A stretch of DNA of 40,000 nt from Prorocentrum cordatum (taxonomy: Eukaryota > Sar > Dinophyceae > Prorocentrales > Prorocentraceae). The stretch's first letter is position 1, and every line of letters begins with the position of its first letter. The stretch is taken from NCBI GenBank assembly GCA_963575745.1, contig CAUYUJ010006280.1, positions 304,219 to 344,218 on the forward strand, written 5' to 3'. Positions 8,746 to 18,155 of the stretch are shown here, piece after piece. The notes beneath the pieces were generated by a model that worked only from the letters and a program-made list of their open reading frames with translations, had not been told where the DNA came from and searched no databases. A program made the position numbers and the translations under genes.

Positions 8746-9452
8746 GAGTGCTGCCCAAGTTTTGATTGACGTAGTTAGGTTCACGGGAGGTTGGACGGAC
8801 TACCGCCGCAGTCGTCGTTTCCAGGAGTTCACTCGCTCGGTTACCCTTCCACGGTTCACTCGCTCGCGTAGCTTGTCTTTGATCCGATCCTCGTTCCAGG
8901 CGAGGTCTAAGTGCTCACGGCTGCTGCTCTAGGTTGGGTTTGGAAGCTTGCCCAGGACAGCCCGCGCATCGAGGAGCTAGAGTTGAAAGCCCGGGCGGGT
9001 CCGCATACCAACGAGCCAAGCGCCAACGCATTCCATCCTTTGGCCCGCGCGCCTGTAGGGTGGGTCCCCGGCGACCCTCCTCAGAGCCACGTGCCGTTCG
9101 GCGCCCTCAAACGGATTGGGCAGGTGCGCCAGGAACGGGAAGCGTGGCGATGCGTTTCCGAGCCTCGCCCATGGTTCGAAGCGCACAGGGTTGCATTGTG
9201 CACCATCGGCCGCGCCCCGCTCAACAAGGCCTGCGGGTCTGCTGCTGCGCGATTTATTTTCATGTTGGGTCGTGATGCGAGCGGCGCGCGCGCGAGCGAC
9301 GGGGTCAGCCTCGAAGTTGAGATGGCTGCGATGGAGAAGAGGGTACCGGTGCTGCTGATTAATTACCCTTTCCTCGTTTGCCGCATGTTGGGCCTTTTTT
9401 TGTGGGGGCCTCGTAGCCACCGGTGGCTTCGCGTCGTGATTCTGGTCAGTCA
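8746..9452. other. Unassigned region
   Basis: GTTCACTCGCTCG occurs twice near 8828-8870. A plus-strand open frame from 8911 gives a mixed-composition reading with no recognised domain; its last part runs into the H6 repeat, which argues against an intact gene. No call is made. Confidence 0.25.
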
Positions 9453-9625
9453 GGAGGGGAAAAAGGGAAAAAACACAGACACATTAAATCCTAAATCCCC
9501 CCAAAAAATTGGAAAATATGGGAAGTGGGGGGGACGACAGCAATTTTTTAAAATATAGAAAATATGAGGCATCTTTTATTTGTGTGTATTTATTTGTGTG
9601 TCCCAGGGCCCCTTCAAGAACGCAC
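9453..9625. repeat. H6 repeat, copy 3
   Basis: Begins AGGAGGGGAAAAAGGGAAAA, contains ACACAGACACATTAAATCC where other copies have ACACCATTCATC, and ends GTGTGTCCCAGGGCCCC. It is more diverged and more AT-rich in the middle than the 4.5 kb pair. Confidence 0.7.
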
Positions 9626-9672
9626 CCCAGGAGAGTTCGGGGGGGGAGCGGTATTGCCTGTGACTTTCCCAG

Positions 9673-9873
9673 GAGGATCGCACCGCGTTGCCGATGCACC
9701 GTCGTTGCGGCTCGATGCGGGGCCAGGTTTTCTCCGCGCCGAGGGCGCCGATGCGTGCGTCGCCGACGTCGCAGATGCGAGACAACGCATCGACGGGTCA
9801 TCGGGGGTGCGGCGCGGTCCTACGACAGTATCCAGAAGGTACTGAGAAGTCTGACCCCATTTGGGTGTTTTTT
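9673..9873. mobile_element. H8 element, copy 2 (diverged)
   Basis: AGGATCGCACCGCGTTGCCG, then GCGGCTCGATGCGGGGCC, parallels the left arm and centre of the 1199-1443 copy. The right side keeps GGTGCGGCGCGGTCCTACGA and TCTGACCCCATTTGGG. The outer arms are less complete, so the ends are approximate. Confidence 0.6.
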
Positions 9874-9898
9874 TCCGAAGGGCTCAGGCGACCCGTCC

Positions 9899-10090
9899 TC
9901 CTCATCCTGCTCCTCCTCCTCCTCCCTCCTCCTCCCCCTCCTTCCTCCTCCTCCTCCTCCTCCTCCTCCTCCTCCTCCTCCTCCTCCTCCTCCTCCTCCT
10001 CCTCCTCCTCCTCCTCCTCCTCCCCTCCTCCTCCTCCTCCTCCTCCTCCTCCTCCTTTCCTCCTCCTTCTCCTCTTCCTCCTCCTCTCAA
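9899..10090. repeat. (TCC)n microsatellite
   Basis: About 190 bases of nearly pure TCC units with a few extra C or T interruptions. It gives long artificial Ser, Pro and Leu frames on plus and Glu, Gly and Arg frames on minus. Confidence 0.95.
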
Positions 10091-10420
10091 GCACATGTGG
10101 CTCGAGGCTCATCCGTAGCTTTTGGCTTAGCGATGGACCTCCAGCCGCGTCCAGTGCCTTCTCGAGGCGCTTGAGGGGCTTCGAGTTTTGCCGCAGGTGG
10201 GTTGCAGCAGCTGTCGGATGGCGAGACTGGACGAATTGGTGAGTACGGCTACGATTGCGGTGCACGGTGACAGTCCTTTCCATCTGCTCCTGGTGCGCCT
10301 CATGTTCTCCCAGGCAGGTGGTCAAGTCCTCGCCGGTGCTGGCCTGGGCACGTACCGATCGGTGTCATTCATGGCCTTGTTGGTAGGTCCTCAATCCAGC
10401 ATTGTTTATATGGTATCGCA
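10091..10420. other. Unassigned region after (TCC)n
   Basis: A minus-strand open frame upstream of the repeat reads with a normal charged composition, including EHEAHQEQMERTVTVHRN, but has no recognised domain and runs into the triplet array. It could be a decayed retroelement gag or host exon. No call. Confidence 0.25.
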
Positions 10421-10593
10421 TTTAGCTGGGGGGTATGTTGTTCTTTATTGCGCTCGAGGGATACCCTAAGGGTCTGTAGCGCGTATTGGCAGCAATACAC
10501 TTTCAGTTTTTTTTTGCTGGGGGTGGCTTTTTGTTCCTTATTGCGCTCGAGGGATACCCTATGGGTCTGTAGCGCGTATTGGCAGCAATACAC
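10421..10593. repeat. 93-bp tandem duplication carrying two stem-loops per unit
   Basis: The core TTATTGCGCTCGAGGGATAC to GCAGCAATACAC occurs at 10440-10500 and 10533-10593. Each copy can fold as GCGCT pairing with AGCGC around ACCC-loop-GGGT, followed by GTATTG-GCAG-CAATAC. Within these pairing segments the copies differ only in the ACCC/GGGT loop (TAA versus TAT). Whether it is transcribed is unknown. Confidence 0.75.
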
Positions 10594-11063
10594 ATCCATG
10601 TTATTTGAATTTCCTCGTTTCTATATTGGTTGTTTGCTTGTCACTCGCTTGGGTCTCGCCGTAATGCCAATGCACTAGCTTCGGCGATTGCCACAGCAGT
10701 ACGGTTTTGTATGGGTGCCATTTGTTTTGTCGCATGCGACGGGCGGGTGGCCATTTCCGCTAGGCTGATATTCGTGGGGCGCGGTGGGCGTGCGGTGCTG
10801 GGCGCGTTTGGCTTAATAATACAATACTGTGTTGGGTACATACGGCGGTCAACCTATACAGTCGGCGTCAATTTCGTTTCCTCGGGTGTCATCTTGGCGG
10901 GCAGGCGCGACGGCCTCAAGGTGTTCGTGTGCGTCGGGCAGGCAACCTTCTCTCTTCCTTTGATTTGTATGACTACGTCATTGATCCCATTCCCATTCCC
11001 ATTCCTCTTCCTCCTCCTCCAGCGACAACGACGAGGCAAAGGGTGGACATGCAGCTGCTGTAG
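10594..11063. other. Unassigned region with a splice-acceptor-like end
   Basis: No gene is recognised. At 10996-11016 a pyrimidine run (CCTCTTCCTCCTCCTCCAG) resembles a 3' splice acceptor, placed just before a coding-like reading that starts DNDEAKGGHAAAV. Confidence 0.3.
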
Positions 11064-11430
11064 CCGGTAGGTCAACAAACACGCGAACACGAAGGTGAAG
11101 CACGCGGACAACCCGACGAATCATCACAGCATAGTCAAGGTGACGTACACGGACTCCTCGGGCGATGGGGGACGGACTGTAATTAACCCATCACACGAGA
11201 AGGAAGCAGCGACAACCGTAGTGGGCGACGCGAACCTCGGGAGGGAGAAGCGCACCACGCTGAAGGAGCTGCTCGAGCTGACGAGGAAGACGCCCCGCCG
11301 AGACGCGGGAGGTGCAGCGATGGCGCCCGCGGGGAGCCCGTCAGCGACGGCATCGCCGCCAGGGGAAGGACCGTGGGAAGGTCTCCGTCGCCACCGCAGG
11401 AAGACCAGGCGAGACCAAAGAGGCAAATGA
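11064..11430 (+). pseudogene. Coding-like block, repeat unit 1, unknown protein
   Basis: The plus-strand reading from about 11065 includes ADNPTNHH, VTYTDSSGDGGR, EKEAATTVVG and TTLKELLELTRKTPRRDAGG. It is rich in Asp, Lys, Thr and Glu, unlike the composition-driven frames around it. The segment 11136-11332 recurs at 11726-11922, and conservation of the protein reading (SGDGGR, EKEA, TVVG, TLKELL, PRRDAGGAA) suggests former coding. No domain is recognised. The frame closes at a TGA near 11428. It may be exons of a host gene, a repeated exon, or a transposon gene remnant. No promoter or start can be fixed. Confidence 0.4.
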
Positions 11431-12000
11431 CGACGGGACAGAGCTCGAGAACAGGATATCAGAACTGTCGAGACGCCTACTAGCAGCCGCGAGGTCAGCA
11501 CCAGCCTGCAGAGAACGAAGGCGTCACAGACATCCTGATCGCGAACGAGGACAACAACAAGCAAGTAGTGCAGCAGCACAACGGAGGCCAGCAACTCAAC
11601 GTGAACAGCACGAGCGTCGAGCCGCACATTGACATGGCAAAGTACACGGACAACCCGATGACCAAGCTGAACATGGTCAAGGTTCAGCACACGGACAAAC
11701 CGAAGCATGAGCAGTACATCGACAAGGCGAAGTACACTGACACTTCTGGCGATGGGGGACGGCGTGTATCGAACCTATCGCCCGAGAAGGAAGCAGTGGC
11801 AACCGTCGTGGGCGTCGCAAGCTTCGAAAAAGGGGCAACACACCACGCTGAAGGAGCTGCTTGCGCTGGCGCAGAAGCCGCCTCGTCGAGACGCTGGAGG
11901 CGCAGCGCTGGCGCCCGCGGCGGCCGGAGCCGCGGTTTCGCGCGGCGCCGCAGGCGGGCCCGCCGCGGGAGAGGGGAGAGGCGGCACCGCTGCCAGGGGA
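11408..12000 (+). pseudogene. Coding-like block, repeat unit 2, frameshifted
   Basis: The reading begins ANDDGTELENRISELSRRLL, changes frame near 11508, then continues with ENEGVTDILIANEDNNKQVV and VEPHIDMAKYTDNPMTKLN. It shows a recurring Tyr/His-Thr-Asp motif (KYTDNP, QHTDKP, KYTDTS) and SGDGGRRVSNLSPEKEAVAT. Near 11826-11837 an A5-G4 run carries one base more than unit 1, moving TTLKELLALAQKPPRRDAGG into another frame. The reading fades into a GC-rich Ala/Gly tail and a (TCC)n tract. Two frame breaks argue for a pseudogene unless introns are hidden here. The family is not recognised. Confidence 0.4.
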
Positions 12001-12007
12001 AATGGTC

Positions 12008-12049
12008 CTCCTCCCTCCTCCTCCTCCTCCTCCTCCTCCTCCTCCTCGG
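12008..12049. repeat. (TCC)n microsatellite
   Basis: A short, nearly pure TCC run downstream of the second coding-like block. Confidence 0.9.
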
Positions 12050-12238
12050 ATCGCCTCCGGCCCCGGGGGAAGCCGTGCACGAGTGGGACGTTTCTGTTGG
12101 CCTTGTTGGCCCCGTCGCAACGCCGCGGTCCCGAAGACTTTTTCCGTGGGCCACCAGGGTGTGTCTGTCGGTGGCAGCGTCGGGCGCGGTGGTTCCGCCG
12201 AGCCACCCCGAACAAACGTTCGGAAGGTCGTATCGAAG

Positions 12239-12290
12239 GTGGTCGTTTTTGATTCGTGGTTTTGCCGATCCGCGCGGGCCCATCACGTCC
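12239..12290. mobile_element. H4 element, solo left end
   Basis: TGGTCGTTTTTGATTCGTGG followed by TTTTGCCGATCCGCGCGGGCC matches the left end of H4 at 1884. No matching right end was found downstream. Confidence 0.55.
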
Positions 12291-12703
12291 CAAGGCGAAG
12301 GCGCCTTGCGACATGATGGGCGACACAGCGAGAATCCCAGCAGCATCGAACAAGCTGTGGACAGTCAGCGGTGCCCGCCCCTCGGGGCGCTGTTCGGGGG
12401 GCCTCTTGGGGGCCTCCTGCCTGGCCCCCGTCGGGCCTCCCGAGCACCCGTTCGGGCGGCAGGCCGGGATTGTCGGAGGCGGATAGAGCTTCGTCGGAAG
12501 CTGGAACGTATACATTACCAGTGGCGGGTTTCTGTTTCTATCCCAGCACTTTTTTGAGGGTCGGGGGCGACGTCGGAGTGGTGTGGTGTATACTTCTCCC
12601 CCGCTTCCCCAAGGCAGCAGCGAACAATGTATATAAGGGTCCCGTATACACCAGGATCCGCGTTCCTGTGCGAATGTCGGCGCAAGGGCGGGAAAAACGC
12701 ATT
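12291..12703. other. Unassigned region
   Basis: GC-rich sequence with a short run of GGGGGCCTC phrases near 12395-12420. No gene or repeat family recognised. Confidence 0.3.

Positions 12704-12778
<75 letters not shown>
12704..12778. repeat. (TA)n microsatellite
   Basis: About 75 bases of TA units with one AATA phase slip near the middle. Such AT-rich palindromic tracts can extrude cruciforms and can be assembly weak points. Confidence 0.95.
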
Positions 12779-12781
<3 letters not shown>

Positions 12782-12988
12782 TTCGTTTCCGTAATTGTTG
12801 TCGGAGGTTGATGACTTTCGGTTCGCGAGAGGTTGTCGCGGCCGTCATTTTGTGCGGGTCCAGGTCCGTCGGTTTCGGTCGTGGGCCGCTTATTCACTGG
12901 ATGGTGGTTTGCCGAAGGGAGGTTTGTCCACCGCCGGGATTCGCTCTCCTCTTCGCGCGCCGGGGATCATGGAAGCAGAACGAAAACC
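12779..12988. other. Unassigned spacer
   Basis: No recognised feature. Confidence 0.3.
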
Positions 12989-13156
12989 CATAGACGTAAA
13001 CTTTTGGCGCTCCGCGCGGGTTTCTCGGATCCGCGTTGGGCCCACTGACAACAGCGCCCTTGGCGCCGCCCCTGGGGTGCTCCGCGCGCCATGGAGGGGG
13101 TCCAGCGCAGACCCAAGAAAGATCCGCGCGGAACGCCCACAGCTTACGCTTATGGC
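12989..13156. mobile_element. H3 hairpin element, copy 4
   Basis: Arms: CCATAGACGTAAACTTTTGG then GCTCCGCGCGGGTTTCTCGG on the left, and GACCCAAGAAAGATCCGCGC then GGAACGCCCACAGCTTACGC on the right. The centre carries GGCGCCGCCCCTGGGG. Confidence 0.75.
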
Positions 13157-13254
13157 GTTTTCGTTTCTTCTACGATCTGGGTGACGCGAGCTTTTGGGGT
13201 GGACAGAACCCCGGCCCCGAGGTCGTTTTCTATAAACCACGTCCTACTATCACC

Positions 13255-13401
13255 GAACGCGTTTCACTGCTCGCAAAAAAAGCTGCTCGTAGGCGTCCGG
13301 AAAAATAATAAAGACAAGAAACACACGTCTGCTTCGATAGTCCCCCGCGGGGGATGCAGGCCATTTGCGAGTAGCCACTTTGCGAGCAGTGGAACGCGCT
13401 C
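13255..13401. mobile_element. H13 element, single copy
   Basis: Left arm GAACGCGTTTCACTGCTCGC followed by AAA, and right arm TTTGCGAGCAGTGGAACGCG: terminal inverted repeats of about 23 bases with one or two mismatches. The 147-bp element has no partner elsewhere in the window and no coding frame. Confidence 0.65.
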
Positions 13402-13620
13402 GTCTATACTAAAGTCGCAGGCCTCGCGGTTCACACCAGCACCAACATCGGCGTTGTGCCCCCACCGACGGACGAAGAGCCCGATCTCAGCGATGGTGGC
13501 AACATCCTGGATTCCAAGGTGACCGAACTTTTACCACCAACGCCGAACTTTGAGGATCATTTTCCCCTTGTGGAGGCAACCCCCTGTCTTGGTGTTGGTG
13601 CCCATTTCCAGGCCTCCAAA
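13402..13620. other. Unassigned spacer
   Basis: No recognised gene or repeat. Confidence 0.3.
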
Positions 13621-13965
13621 ACAGTCAACCCGCATAGCAAGGAAGGGCAACCTTCCCAAGGATTCCCTTGCATCCTTGCCTCCTCGGCCCATCCTTGGCT
13701 ACTTTCGTTGGCCGCGCCCCGCTCGAAAAGCTTAGACGTGGCCTGCCAAGGCCCTTGAATCCTTACAGTCAACACGCTGGAATAAGGAACAGTTTGGGTT
13801 CGGAAAGGGCTCGATGTTCGTTAGGTTCCTCCAGTGCTGTTCCTCTTGCCCTCCTGAGACACGGAGACGCTTACAGGGCCAAGAAGGGGCTTCGTTCCTT
13901 ATTTAGCCTTCCTCCTTTCAGCGGCCCGACTGTACCGCGCATCCTTACCACACGGGTTGACTGTA
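13621..13965. mobile_element. H10 element, long copy
   Basis: The left end ACAGTCAACCCGCATAGCAA is inverted at the right end, which finishes CACGGGTTGACTGT. The left half (CCCTTGCATCCTTGCCTCCT and onward) matches the copy at 32977-33159. An extra copy of CCTTACAGTCAACACG lies in the middle near 13760-13776, so this copy may be composite or carry an insertion. Confidence 0.65.
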
Positions 13966-14265
13966 AAGGGGGTTCCTTCCGCCCCCGAGAGCTCACGACA
14001 GACGAGCTGTCCGCGCGGTGCGGCGCGGCGTGGTGCCCCGTCGGGGGCTTCCCCCCTCCCCCGTGGGCGGGACCTCTATGCGGGCGGGGCCGCGTGCGGC
14101 CGAGGCCCGGGACCGTTTTTGTTGTGTGTGCTTGTGTGTGTTATATGTATACATATATCAAACAAAAAAACGTAAAAAAAAAACATTGTTCTAGCATATG
14201 TATTATTTATCAACAAACAACAAAATAAACAAAATAAGCAAATTCAAGCAGAAGCCTCCAGTGTT
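13966..14265. other. Unassigned spacer with a short TG/TA run
   Basis: C-rich then AT-rich sequence, with TGTGTGCTTGTGTGTGT near 14120-14140 and A-rich runs near 14160-14250. No gene recognised. Confidence 0.35.
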
Positions 14266-14423
14266 AGGTCGGGCATGTCCCCCTACAGGAGGATTGTCCA
14301 GGAAAGGCAAGCATGATCAAGAAAGAATCACGCACAGCCCAAAAGTAGTCTAAAACAATCGTCTCCAGAGCTTTCCTTTATACCATGCTTGAACATTCCT
14401 CCTGTAGAGGGGCACGCCCGACC
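14266..14423. mobile_element. H1 hairpin element, copy b
   Basis: The left end AGGTCGGGCATGTCCCCCTA is inverted at the right end CACGCCCGACCT. The inner arm near the right end (CATGCTTGAACATTCCTCCT) is the inverse of the inner arm at the left end of copy c, so b lies in the opposite orientation. The length is 158 bp. Confidence 0.8.
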
Positions 14424-14473
14424 TGACCCTAGTGCAAGCATTCTCCTCTGGAAGGGGACGAAGCGGGGGCGCC

Positions 14474-14566
14474 CTGGCATCGCTCGGGCGTGTGCATTCT
14501 TGTTCCTCGGCGAGGGCACTCTGGGAGCTTTCTCTGGAGCACCTCGGGCGCCCGAGCGATGGCGAG
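14474..14566. mobile_element. H5 element, short copy
   Basis: Left end CTGGCATCGCTCGGGCG; right end CGCCCGAGCGATGGCGAG, inverted. TGTGCATTCTTGTTCCTCGG follows the left end as in the 18.2 kb copies. At about 93 bp it is the shortest member, with the central ACCATC-rich part replaced. Confidence 0.7.
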
Positions 14567-14628
14567 ACGCAGATGGGCTGCCCGTGAACGTCGCGCAGAT
14601 GTTCCGCTTGGTCGTTCTCGCCAGTATG

Positions 14629-14803
14629 GAGTATGGTTTAACCGATCCCTATCCCCGTCCCCATCCACAGCTGGAGCCTCACCGTCTCACCACCTCAGTT
14701 GGGAGGATGCCCCTCGAAGCCCGAAGAGATCCACATCAGGGTGGCAAGTCGGCCAGTGGGGCCCAGCCCACGCCGCTGGGGATGGGTCGGATAAACGATG
14801 CTC
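14629..14803. mobile_element. H11 element, copy 1
   Basis: The left end GAGTATGGTTTAACCGATCC is inverted at the right end GGGTCGGATAAACGATGCTC. The right arm also contains GGCCAGTGGGGCCCAGCCCA, which recurs at 16574. No coding frame of its own. Confidence 0.7.
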
Positions 14804-15321
14804 ATCTCGCTTGTGTGTTGAGCGGTCCGCTTTTGCAAGGTGACGGCGTACACACAGCTGGCCAAAGGCCAGATTTGTTTGGACGGCAGCGGGTTGGTGC
14901 GGGTTTCTACATGGTGCGTAGAGAATTGTGTTTACGGTGACGAGCATGGTGCATGTGTGTTAGTTGCATTGGCGGTGTGGAGTCGATTGTCAATTTGCGT
15001 TGCCGCGCATGATTGCCATGGTAGCTTGTGAGACAGTGGCGGGGTCAACATTCAACACGTCTTGGAAGTCTGTGGGTTAGTTTCGTTGCATGTTTTACGC
15101 CATGCCACGGTAGTGCAACGATGGGTCCCCTCCACGTTGGGAAGTTTGATTGGCACAGGTGGATACCACGACGATCTGCGCATTGCTGTTGCGTTGAATG
15201 CACATCACGAGATTGCGTGGGATGAGCAGGGCTGCCGTCGGGAGAAACTTCGCTCCGCTGCCACCACCTTCCTCAGGCTTTCCCGTGGACGCAGTGGACC
15301 CACGCAGACCAATGCAGCTAG
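14804..15321. other. Unassigned region of about 520 bp
   Basis: Open frames exist on both strands but none shows a recognisable domain or consistent coding pattern. Confidence 0.3.
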
Positions 15322-15545
15322 GAGCGTGTCTGTTTATTAGTTGGGGCATAATGGACGTTGTAGCCCCCGCCCCCCCCCTCCCCCCCCCTATAACGCAACG
15401 CCCCTCCCCCCTCCAGTGCGCGCTCTGGGCACTGCCGCCGTGCGCATCGGGCACACGGCGGGGGGGAGGCGTTACATTATACCCCCCCCCCCGGCCCCCT
15501 CCCCTCCCCCCTATGATGCCCACTATCCTCGAAAGAAACGCGCTC
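15322..15545. mobile_element. H9 element, compact 224-bp copy
   Basis: The left arm begins GAGCGTGTCTG and continues through GGGGCATAATGG to TATAACGCAACGCCCC. The right arm reads AGGCGTTACATTATACCCCC and ends GAAACGCGCTC. The arms are imperfect inverted repeats of about 80 bases. Both the outer arms and the inner GGGCACTGCCGCCGTGCGCA segment match the ends of the 1.75-kb copy at 26905-28654. Confidence 0.7.
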
Positions 15546-15749
15546 GAGGACCGCCGCCTGGGCGCTCACACCAACAGAGGCCCCGGCCACGGAGACGCCT
15601 CCGGGCCAGCCGCTTCCACGCATGACCTGGGTGACACCATCGCCGCCGTGCCTTGCCCGGCTGTCCCTGCGGGTTCCGGGCCCCGGCTTTTCGCTCGGCA
15701 GGCTGCCCTTCCGCCGCTGAAGCAAAGACAATGTCGCCGCCGTGGTGTT

Positions 15750-15905
15750 AAGTCGGGCACGTCCCTCTACAGAGGAGGAATATTCAAACATGGTAAAAAA
15801 AGTCGGGGGACGATTTTTTGTGAGCATGTTTGAGCATCCGTTGAATTGTTTTCGGGTTTTTTATTTTTCGTCAAAAATTCTCATGTAGGAGGACACGCCC
15901 GACCT
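15750..15905. mobile_element. H1 hairpin element, copy c
   Basis: The left end AAGTCGGGCACGTCCCTCTA is inverted at the right end GGACACGCCCGACCT. The inner left arm AGGAGGAATATTCAAACATG links it to copies b and e. The length is 156 bp. Confidence 0.8.
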
Positions 15906-16127
15906 AGCCGTGGTGCGCATCAGGAGCAGCCGATCGCAGGTTGGAGCCTGGTTGCCTCAGGTGAAAGCTCCTGATATCAACAATCACAAACCACCAAGCC
16001 AATCCAGGACAGATGCTTTGCAGACCAGCTGTCCAGGGTCATTTTCCAGACATGCGGCGTCCTGATTTCTTCAAGGCGGCGTCCCTGGAAGCCCCGACCC
16101 TTTCCCCCCCCGGGACCGGTTCTTCGT
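15906..16127. other. Unassigned spacer
   Basis: No recognised gene or repeat. Confidence 0.3.
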
Positions 16128-16245
16128 CCCGAGTCGTTGTTTGACCGGCGCGAGGCCCGTCGAGGGCCCCCCGAGGCCGAGACTGGCCAAAGACCTCCCG
16201 CCTCGACCTTTTCTGTTTCTACGACGCGATCAATGTCTAAATTCT
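16128..16245. repeat. R3 repeat, copy 2
   Basis: CCCGAGTCGTTGTTTGACCG, then CGAGGGCCCCCCGAGGCCGA and CTGGCCAAAGACCTCCCGCC, parallels 559-690 with moderate divergence. Confidence 0.55.
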
Positions 16246-16449
16246 CTCGAGAGCCCGCCACGTGCCTCGAGTGTGCAGGCCCCTGGGAGACGCCGCGGCG
16301 CGCGCGCCCGCGCCGTTTCCGCCCCGGGCCGCGGCGGCTCGGCTCGGCTGCGGCCAGGACGCCGACGTGGGGAGCGCGCTGGGCCGCAGGGGGGGACTCT
16401 GCGGCGCAGTGCTCGCCCCTCGACTCCTCCGATTCGATCCTCGGCATAG
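16246..16449. other. Unassigned GC-rich spacer
   Basis: No recognised gene or repeat. CCGATTCGATC at the end leads into the H11 partial copy. Confidence 0.3.
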
Positions 16450-16638
16450 GTGACCCGATCCCCATTTTCATACCCATCCCCTTCGAGACCCCCACCTAAT
16501 TACTCCCCCAGTTGGGGATAACACCCCTCGAGACCCCGAAGGGAACGGCCTGTATCCCCCTCCTAGGGGGGGTGAATCGGCCAGTGGGGCCCAGGCCGCG
16601 CCGCTGGGGATGGGGATCGGTTAAACGATACTCAGATC
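16450..16638. mobile_element. H11 element, partial copy
   Basis: The right arm CGGCCAGTGGGGCCCAGGCC and GGGGATCGGTTAAACGATAC matches 14744-14803. The left side, CCCGATCCCCATTTTCATAC, resembles the inner left arm, but the extreme left end is not recognisable. Confidence 0.5.
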
Positions 16639-16880
16639 CGATCCGATCTCGACGGCTTCCGAGTCGGATTCGATGTCGATGGCTCCCGCTTCGATTCGGT
16701 CCGACTCGATTTCTCAACGGTTTCCGATGCCGATTCGATTCGATTCGGGATTCCAAGTGTAGGCTCCGACGTCTCAGTGGAGGCCCACGAGCCTGCCGAT
16801 GTCCGACTCGGCTGCCGATTTCCGCCGATCCGATTCATTTCGATCGCCGATCCGACTTATCGATTCGATTCTGGGCTCTC
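16639..16880. repeat. TCCGA/TTCGA pentamer-rich degenerate repeat
   Basis: Words such as TCCGA, TTCGA and GATTCGATTCGATTC recur without a strict period over about 240 bases, giving an Arg/Ser/Asp-biased translation on either strand. It looks like an old simple-sequence expansion. Confidence 0.6.
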
Positions 16881-16918
16881 CTGCTGCGGAGGGGCCCGAG
16901 TTTTTGGGTCGTTCCCTA

Positions 16919-17007
16919 CCGACCCTGAAGGGGGACCCCTGAATCGGCACTGGCCTTACGGCCAGTGACGCCGACCCTGAAGGGGGACGACGACGACGAC
17001 GACGACG
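16919..17007. repeat. R5 palindrome CACTGGCC-TTAC-GGCCAGTG with flanking duplication and (GAC)n
   Basis: The 20-base palindrome at 16948-16967 has an 8-bp stem and a 4-base loop. CCGACCCTGAAGGGGGAC occurs on both sides (16919 and 16971), and a GAC microsatellite follows to 17007. The same GGCCTTACGGCC, CGCCGACC and triplet order recurs at 24966 and 38815. Confidence 0.7.
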
Positions 17008-17039
17008 CTAACGTGGGTCACAGTCCTCAGGGATTCTGT

Positions 17040-17225
17040 TTGGGGTCCCTTCGGAGCGCTCTCGGAGGCCTCTGGGGGGCAGTTTTGAGGGCCTCTTACG
17101 AGCGTCTTGGACTTGGGGGCCTCTTGGGAGGCCCTTGGAAGCCTCATGGGGCTTCCCAGGGGCCTCCTGGGGGCCTCTTGGAGCCTCTTGGGGGCCATTT
17201 GGGGCTCAGGTGGCTGAGGAGGGAC
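17040..17225. repeat. R2 repeat, block 3
   Basis: Phrases GGCCTCTTGG, GGGGGCCTCTTGG and GGAGCCTC recur at short irregular spacing. GAGTTTTCGGGTCGCTCC after it resembles GAGTTTTTGGGTCGTTCC at 16898. Confidence 0.65.
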
Positions 17226-18155
17226 TCGAGTTTTCGGGTCGCTCCTTAGATTTATGTGGTGGAACCTGTTTGTTGGCCGTTCGGGCCGCGGGGGGTATCC
17301 ATGAGCATTCAGAGAAATTGCCCTGCCGAGTCGTTGCCCAGGCCACGGTTCATAGCATGAGTTTGCCTATTCCAGGTCGGCTTGCGCGGCGTTCCCGATT
17401 TGCCTAGCTGCGTTTGGATTCAAGCTGTGGTAGGGTCACAAGCGATGCTTTGCGAGGGAGAAGAACACAGACGACATAACCAATGCAACAACTGCTTGTG
17501 GCCTAGGCCCGCCATGGCCAGAAAAGCCCCTTCGTTCCTTCTTATACGTTCCTGATGTTGGCACGAGAGCCGTATCGGATGCAGGGACACCAGAGCCCAC
17601 TCGTAAGAATTTCTCGCGATTGAGCTGCAGCCCCTGCCCGAGATACCTGGCCCCCGCGAGGACCAGCTCTGAGGCTAACGATGGCCCCCTGCAGCACAGT
17701 CTTGTGCTCTGGCTGCGCAGCCGTCGGGGCTTCGCCATGCGCCGCTGGCCCCCCTCTCCTGTCGGAGCTCTGCTGGGACGAGTCGGCGCTGTTGTGAAAA
17801 CCTCTGGGGACGACGTGTGGGGGCGATTGGCGCTCCGCACGCACCTCTTGAGGTGTCGGAGCTGTTGTTGGACGCTCTGCTGCCTTCTAAGGGCGCGAAT
17901 CTGGCGCATCGTGTCGCATCATCTGCGGGGGGGATCGGGGCGTCGGGAGCGCGAGTTTGGAATCATTTGCGGGGGATCGTTTTTTTTCCCGGGAGCGCAG
18001 GCGAAACTTACTTGCAGACATGGTTCTGATCTCGGCCGCGTCCAGTCAGGCTATCAAGCGAAGGCCAGGATCTGGGAGCGAGTCGTCACGTTGAGCCATT
18101 CGTTGTGTGATTGCGGTCGTGCCAGTGCAGAAGTGGGTTGGCAGCTGGTGGCATG
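17226..18155. other. Unassigned region of about 930 bp
   Basis: Open frames are present on both strands, including a minus-strand frame at 17436-17909 with a charged N-terminal part, but no domain is recognisable and no codon signal separates the strands. No call. Confidence 0.25.

Noticed and set aside
10094-10112. CATGTGGCTCGAGG after the 9.9 kb (TCC)n as a third leader remnant
   Set aside because: It needs a gap and two mismatches over 14 bases, which is within chance for a window of this size.
9798-10325. Long Glu- or Ser-rich open frames across triplet arrays (also near 25100, 25800, 33400 and 39200)
   Set aside because: They are direct translations of pure triplet repeats and change residue with frame.
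10463-10473. ACCCTAAGGGT as interstitial telomere repeat
   Set aside because: Only a single CCCTAA word is present, inside a hairpin; there is no tandem array.
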